From contig CAZLNM010000010.1 in assembly GCA_964561025.1 (NCBI GenBank), forward strand, positions 1 to 64,000: a stretch of DNA of 64,000 nucleotides. Direction: 5' to 3'. Below the pieces are notes generated by a model, which saw only the letters and a list, made by a program, of their open reading frames with translations, was not told where the DNA came from and did no database searches. This DNA comes from JAAZNF01 sp964561025. GTDB taxonomy: Bacteria; Myxococcota; B64-G9. Below, piece by piece: positions 60,087 to 64,000 of this stretch (positions are counted from its first letter, which is position 1; the number at the start of each line of letters is the position of its first letter). Made by a program: the position numbers and the translations under genes.

Positions 60087-60626
60087 GTGCCACAGGGGCT
60101 CGCCAGGCCGCGCCGCGCTTTCCACCGGGGTCAGCTCGTTCGGCTGGGCCGGGTCCTGGACCTGGCGCGCGAGGTCACCGGGGACTTCTACCGGCTCACC
60201 GCCGAGGCGGCGGGCCGCCTGCCGTACGAGGTGCGCACCTTGCGCCAGCTGGAGCGCTCGGAGATCCGGCCCGCCGGCGTGCTGGCCGACGTGGTGCGCT
60301 ACGAGTACCGGGACGCGCACTACCAGCGCAAGCGAGACCTGTACCGGATCAACCTGCAAGACCACAACATCCTGGCCGCGCTGGCGGAGGGACCGGGGAT
60401 CGGTTTCTCGCCCTTCCTCCTCTACATCCTCACCCACGAGCTGGTCCACGTGATCCGCTTCTGCCGGCACGAGGCGCCGTTCTACCTCGATCCGCGGCCG
60501 CGTCAGGAGGAGGAGCGGCGGGTGCACGAGCTGACCCGGCGCATCCTCGAGCGGGTCCCCATTCGAGGGCTCGGGCGGGTGCTGGAGGGGTACCGCGGTA
60601 TGCTGGAGGAGTTTCGCGCGGAGTGA
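60087..60626 (+). CDS. Putative HExxH metallopeptidase-like protein
   Basis: 179 residues from a GTG at 60087. Mostly helical (LGRVLDLAREVTGDFYRL) with HELVHVIRF at 117-125, an HExxH zinc-binding motif. A Glu-rich helix follows (RQEEERRVHEL) that could give the third ligand. No signal peptide. I cannot name the family. Its 59-bp spacing from CorA suggests a shared transcript. Confidence 0.65.
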   Translation: MPQGLARPRRAFHRGQLVRLGRVLDLAREVTGDFYRLTAEAAGRLPYEVRTLRQLERSEIRPAGVLADVVRYEYRDAHYQRKRDLYRINLQDHNILAALAEGPGIGFSPFLLYILTHELVHVIRFCRHEAPFYLDPRPRQEEERRVHELTRRILERVPIRGLGRVLEGYRGMLEEFRAE

Positions 60627-60632
60627 GGCGAG

Positions 60633-61757
60633 CTACGGGTTCGGGTTGGCGGGGGGAGTGGCCGGCTCCTCCTCGTCCCGCGCGGTCATCTTCTCCACCC
60701 AGGCCTTGGCCAGCTTGGCGGTGGGGCCCTTCTCCTTGGCGTGCTTGGTGATGAACTGGAAGAACGGGTTGCCGGTCTCGCCGTGCAGCGCGCCCACCAG
60801 GATGTTGGCGATGGGGTCTTCCTCGTACTTGATGGCGAGCTGGTTGGCCGCCTTGAGGATGTACTCCGGCTTGGCCGAGGCCATGTTCACCAGTGGCTGG
60901 ACGTACACGCTGCGCGGCTTCTCGTCGGCCTGGTAGCAGCCCTTGTAGAGGCGCAGGGTCGGGGCGAGCTTGGCGGAGATGGCGGCGCAGTCGTGGAGGC
61001 CGGTGACCAGGACCTGGTAGGCATCGACGTCGGCGTCGTAGAGCTGGGTCTGCACGTCGCGCTCGATGGGGAAGGCCTCGGCGAAGGGCTCGCAGGGGCC
61101 GTCCGATTTCCAGGCGGCGTAGAGCAGCGCGGCCTTGACCCAGGGATCCTTCTCCTGGGCGCCGAAACGATCGGCGATGGTGCGGTCCTTGGCGGTGGCC
61201 ACGCGCAGGGCGGCCTGCACCCGCTCCTTGACGGTCGCCTGGGCGTCCTGCAGCACCGCCACCGAGGACAGCAACGACGGCGGGTAGGCGGGGGTGGAAC
61301 CCTTGATGTTGAACTTCTTCTCGAAGTTGCCGAAGGCCACGTCCACGTCGTCGAACTTCCAGCCGTCGGGGCTGGGGGCGAAGGGAACGTTGCCCTTGAC
61401 CTTGTCCACGGTGACCAGGAGCAGCCGCAGCCGCCCCGGCTCCCGCGCCCCACGGATCTCCAATTTGTCGAACTTACCCGCGGCGGCGTCGGCGATGAAC
61501 TTGCCGGCCTTGGCCTTGAACTCCTCGGTCTGGATCGCGGACAGCGAGGCGGTGCTGAAGTGGTGCAGGAGCTGGAGCGCGTCGTCGGGTTTCAGCCCCT
61601 TGGCCTCGGCGATCAGCGCCTTGTAGCGCTCGGTCAGGGTCTGCAGGTCGCGATCGCTGGCCTTCTGCATCTTCTCGTACTCGTCACGGCACCCGGACAG
61701 GAACAGAAGCTGCGTTGCGATGCCGGCGACGAGCAAAACCATACGGCGTGACAGCAT
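60633..61757 (-). CDS. Lipoprotein of unknown function
   Basis: 374 residues; AAGGAGGGAG before the ATG at 61757. Lipobox LFLSGC. The mature protein is helical at first, then mixed, with helix pairs late in the sequence (PLVNMASAKPEYILKAANQL) that could be HEAT-like. Four Cys in the second half. It is 33 bp downstream of glnA and likely shares its transcript. It converges on the HExxH gene with 6 bp between. No family recognised. Confidence 0.7.
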   Translation of the reverse strand: MLSRRMVLLVAGIATQLLFLSGCRDEYEKMQKASDRDLQTLTERYKALIAEAKGLKPDDALQLLHHFSTASLSAIQTEEFKAKAGKFIADAAAGKFDKLEIRGAREPGRLRLLLVTVDKVKGNVPFAPSPDGWKFDDVDVAFGNFEKKFNIKGSTPAYPPSLLSSVAVLQDAQATVKERVQAALRVATAKDRTIADRFGAQEKDPWVKAALLYAAWKSDGPCEPFAEAFPIERDVQTQLYDADVDAYQVLVTGLHDCAAISAKLAPTLRLYKGCYQADEKPRSVYVQPLVNMASAKPEYILKAANQLAIKYEEDPIANILVGALHGETGNPFFQFITKHAKEKGPTAKLAKAWVEKMTARDEEEPATPPANPNP

Positions 61758-61790
61758 GCTCTCCCTCCTTTTCAATTCTGCCTTCCCGAT

Positions 61791-63227
61791 TCACACGTCG
61801 AAGTACAGCTCGATCTCGTATGGATGGGTGCGGCGTTTCATGGGTTCCACGCCCTTCTCCCGCAGCAGTTTCGTCCAGGTGGGGACGAAGTCATCGGGAA
61901 ACACCTGGCCCGGGAGCAAGAACTCGCAGTCGGCCTCGAGCGCCTGCAGCGCCTCCTCGAGGCTCCCCGGGGCGGAGCGGATCTTCTCGCGCTCCGTCTC
62001 GGGCAACTTGAACACGTTGAAGTCGTACGGCCCGAAGCCCAGCGCCGCGGGATCGAGCTTGTGCCGGATCCCGTCCAGGCCGGCCAGGAGCTGGGCGGCC
62101 AGGGCCAGGTAGGGGTTGCAGGTGCCGTCCGGGCAGCGGAACTCGATGCGCTTCTCCTCGGGGCGGCGCGCCTGCTTGGGGATGCGCACCGCGGCGGAGC
62201 GGTTGGCCAGCCCGTAGAACAGCCGGGTGGGGGCCTCGAAGCCGGTGGTGAGGCGCCGGTAGCTGTTGCTGGAGGGGTTGGTGATGGCCAGCAACGCCGG
62301 GGCGTGCTTCAGCAGGCCGGCGATGTAGCTGCGCGCGAGATCCGAAAGCATCGCGTGGCCCTTCTCGTCGAAGAAGGCCGGCTTCGTGCCGGAGAACAGC
62401 ATCTGGTGAAAGTGCATGCCGCTGCCGGCTTCGTTGATGAGCGGCTTGGGCATGAAGGTGGCGATGCGGTTGTGCTTCCGGGCCACCATGCGGATGAGGT
62501 ACTTGATGGTCATCACCGCGTCGCCGGCGGCGAGCAGCGGCAGAAAGCCGATCTCGATCTCGCACTGGCCCGCCCCGCCCACCTCGTGGTGGTGGTACTT
62601 CACCGGGATGCCGGCCTCCTCGATGGCCAGGCACATGCTGGAGCGCAGATCGTGCAGGTCGTCCAGCGGCGGCATGAGGTGGTAGCCGCCCTGGTAGGGC
62701 ACGCGCAGGCCCAGGTGCCGCGGCTGCTCGTCGCCGGTGCGCCAGTGGCCGGTGTCGCTGTCGATCTCGTAGGCGGCCCGGTTGTTGGTGTTGCTAGAGG
62801 TGATGTGATCGAAGACGTAGAACTCGAACTCCGGGCTCCACAGGCTGCGATCCGCCGGGCCGAACGAGCGCAGCAGCGCCTCGGCCCGCGCCGCGATGGT
62901 GCGCGGATCGCGGGCGTAGGGCGCCAGGGTGTCCGCCTCGCGCAGAGAGCCGATCAGGGCCAGGGTGGGGGTGGCGTAGAACGGCTCGACGGCGGCGGTG
63001 GCCGGGTCGGGGACCACCACCATGTCGCCGCCCTCCACGCGCTTGAAGCCCGCCACGCTGGAGCTGTCGAAGGCCACCCCCTCCTCGAGCAGCCGCTCGT
63101 CGAGCTTGGCGACCGGCAGCGTCACGTGGTGCCAGGCACCCGCCAGGTCGGCGTAGCGCACGTCGATCATGCGAATCTTGTGGTCCTGGGCCAGCTTTTG
63201 CAGTGATTGGAGGGTAGGATCGGCCAC
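61791..63227 (-). CDS. glnA: Glutamine synthetase type I
   Basis: 478 residues from a GTG behind AAGGAG. Family landmarks: the N-terminal beta-grasp domain (IRMIDVRYADLAGAWHHVTLP), the ATP-glutamate site EFEFYVFD, HHHEVGGAGQCEIEIGF, NEAGSGMHFHQ, and the loop NRSAAVRIP. The Tyr whose adenylylation controls the GlnE-regulated enzymes is replaced by Phe406 in NVFKLPETE, so this form cannot be adenylylated there. It makes glutamine from glutamate, ammonia and ATP. Directly after the MshEN gene (3 bp). Confidence 0.95.
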   Translation of the reverse strand: MADPTLQSLQKLAQDHKIRMIDVRYADLAGAWHHVTLPVAKLDERLLEEGVAFDSSSVAGFKRVEGGDMVVVPDPATAAVEPFYATPTLALIGSLREADTLAPYARDPRTIAARAEALLRSFGPADRSLWSPEFEFYVFDHITSSNTNNRAAYEIDSDTGHWRTGDEQPRHLGLRVPYQGGYHLMPPLDDLHDLRSSMCLAIEEAGIPVKYHHHEVGGAGQCEIEIGFLPLLAAGDAVMTIKYLIRMVARKHNRIATFMPKPLINEAGSGMHFHQMLFSGTKPAFFDEKGHAMLSDLARSYIAGLLKHAPALLAITNPSSNSYRRLTTGFEAPTRLFYGLANRSAAVRIPKQARRPEEKRIEFRCPDGTCNPYLALAAQLLAGLDGIRHKLDPAALGFGPYDFNVFKLPETEREKIRSAPGSLEEALQALEADCEFLLPGQVFPDDFVPTWTKLLREKGVEPMKRRTHPYEIELYFDV

Positions 63228-63230
63228 GAT

Positions 63231-64000
63231 TCACTCCTTCATCTCGCGCATGAATTCTTCCTTGCTGATGAGCCCCTTCTTGGCCATGACCCGCATCAGG
63301 GCCCAGAAATACTTCTCCAGCTTGTGCAAGGTCTCGAGCTCCGAGAGCTGCACTTCGTTCAGGTAGTCCTGCATGGCCTCGTCGGAGGAGATGCGGCCGG
63401 AGCGGCCGCGCGCGACCTGGCGCGCCCGCCGCGCCTTGATGGCCTCCACCTGCTCCTGGGCGCTCTCCGGTTCTTTTTCGGGGGAGATGGGGCGCAGGTT
63501 GCGCTGGCTGTCTTCCGGCCGGGTGCCGGTGTCCACCGTCTCGACCGCGCCGCCGGGCCGCACCAGCTGCATGCGGCCCGACTCGGTGTGCTCGGCCTTG
63601 ACCAGGGAGAGCGGCTTGATGACGGTGTTCTGGCCGCGGTAGTGCTTGCGCACCGCGCTGTTGATGGCCGAGATGGTGGCCAGCACCGGACGCACCTTGC
63701 AGCCGCTGGTGAACTCGATCTCGTCGATGATGGCCAGGTTGAGCGGGTCGGCCATGGCGATGGTGAGGGTGCGCGAGTTGCGAACGTTCTCGTAGGCGAT
63801 GGGGATGAGGTCGTTGTTCTCGCACACGTTGACCGACACCATGCGCAGCGCCACCGGATCGAACGTCACCCGGGCCAGGTCCACCACCTGCAGCTTCATC
63901 ACCTCGCCCAGCACCTTGGCCAGCATGCCCTCGGTGATGAAGCCCTTGGCCACCAGGGCCACGCCCAGCCGGTGGCCCCACTGGCGCTGGTAGGCCAGGG
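63231..64000 (-). CDS. MshEN/GspE-N-like domain protein (5' end outside the window)
   Basis: At least 256 residues and still open at the window edge. The N-terminal part as seen (HRLGVALVAKGFITEGML, LAKVLGEVMKLQVVDL) has the MshEN/GspE N-terminal pattern, which in some proteins binds c-di-GMP. A linker with a Thr/Glu/Arg-rich charge mix leads to a helical C-terminus (YLNEVQLSELETLHKLEKYF). No ATPase domain is present, so it is not the secretion ATPase itself, and such stand-alone proteins are common in myxobacteria. The start lies beyond 64000. Confidence 0.75.
   Translation of the reverse strand, partial: LAYQRQWGHRLGVALVAKGFITEGMLAKVLGEVMKLQVVDLARVTFDPVALRMVSVNVCENNDLIPIAYENVRNSRTLTIAMADPLNLAIIDEIEFTSGCKVRPVLATISAINSAVRKHYRGQNTVIKPLSLVKAEHTESGRMQLVRPGGAVETVDTGTRPEDSQRNLRPISPEKEPESAQEQVEAIKARRARQVARGRSGRISSDEAMQDYLNEVQLSELETLHKLEKYFWALMRVMAKKGLISKEEFMREMKE

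Noticed and set aside
63128..63140. GGTGCCAGGCACC, the reverse complement of the 13-bp palindrome at 4927
   Set aside because: It lies in conserved glnA codons for AGAWHH, so it is explained by protein sequence and is probably a chance match. It also warns that the palindrome alone is weak evidence of a mobile repeat.

Overview
The window is high-GC, densely coding DNA from a predatory-type delta-lineage bacterium, most likely a member of Myxococcota or a close relative. The evidence for this is a MYXO-CTERM-tailed surface protein, three PilZ proteins of the myxobacterial type (two stand-alone, one with a C-terminal extension), two Hanks-type Ser/Thr kinases with PEGA domains, many TPR and FHA proteins, repeated AgmX/PglI-type C-terminal domains, and a full Glt/Nfs (gliding or spore-coat) gene block. 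Two runs of exactly ten N (21145-21154 and 41187-41196) indicate a scaffolded draft assembly. I found no tRNA, rRNA, CRISPR array or insertion sequence. No gene-free stretch exceeds 300 bases; the longest are 37750-37981, 13541-13741 and 36848-37035.

Layout. 60-2184 (minus): a three-gene operon for a secreted protein, a cupin and a small basic protein. 2329-13540 (plus): an outer-membrane-like protein, a VIT/vWA protein with an AgmX-type tail, a membrane-anchored coiled-coil protein, and then a tightly coupled ECF-sigma operon. That operon's second product fuses an anti-sigma zinc finger, a membrane helix, an AgmX-type domain and a vWA domain, and its third is a 1033-residue envelope protein. 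A near-perfect SigW-like promoter precedes it. 13742-19811 (minus): a Pla-1/VolA-like lipoprotein lipase, a DUF3373-like outer-membrane protein, and a Ser/Thr kinase whose periplasmic end carries a c-type heme motif. 19946-24759 (plus): a His-rich metal transporter and an operon of kinase, coiled-coil protein and SPOR-like lipoprotein. 24768-25945: OsmC (minus) and an isolated ribosomal protein L3 gene with a strong promoter.

26098-37749 (plus) is an eight-gene block: two beta-barrels, three TPR proteins, CglF/GltF, the FHA-TM-AgmX protein GltG and CglE/GltH. It has the order of the M. xanthus nfsA-H operon, or equivalently of gltBAC joined to gltDEFGH. The AglRQS motor and GltI/GltJ are not in the window. 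37982-39052 (minus) holds a small protein and a PilZ-like protein. 39166-45337 (plus) is a phosphorelay operon: a hybrid kinase with three receivers and a degenerate GGDEF domain, a second sensor kinase, and a FecR-like protein. 45404-54714 contains two PilZ genes that look leaderless, the MYXO-CTERM propeller protein, an FHA protein, greB, malQ, and an envelope operon (lipoprotein, thioredoxin, LpxL-like acyltransferase). 54725-64000 contains a PgpH-like 7TM-HD phosphodiesterase, a small membrane protein, a hydrolase-CDF operon, a CorA variant, an HExxH protein, and a minus-strand operon of an MshEN-domain protein (cut by the window edge), glutamine synthetase and a lipoprotein.

Together the genes describe envelope building and surface sensing: an outer-membrane/periplasm TPR machine, several regulators with periplasmic sensing ends, and cyclic-dinucleotide-related proteins. 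The most unusual items are the kinase-cytochrome fusion, the ECF-sigma/vWA envelope operon and the paired leaderless PilZ genes.
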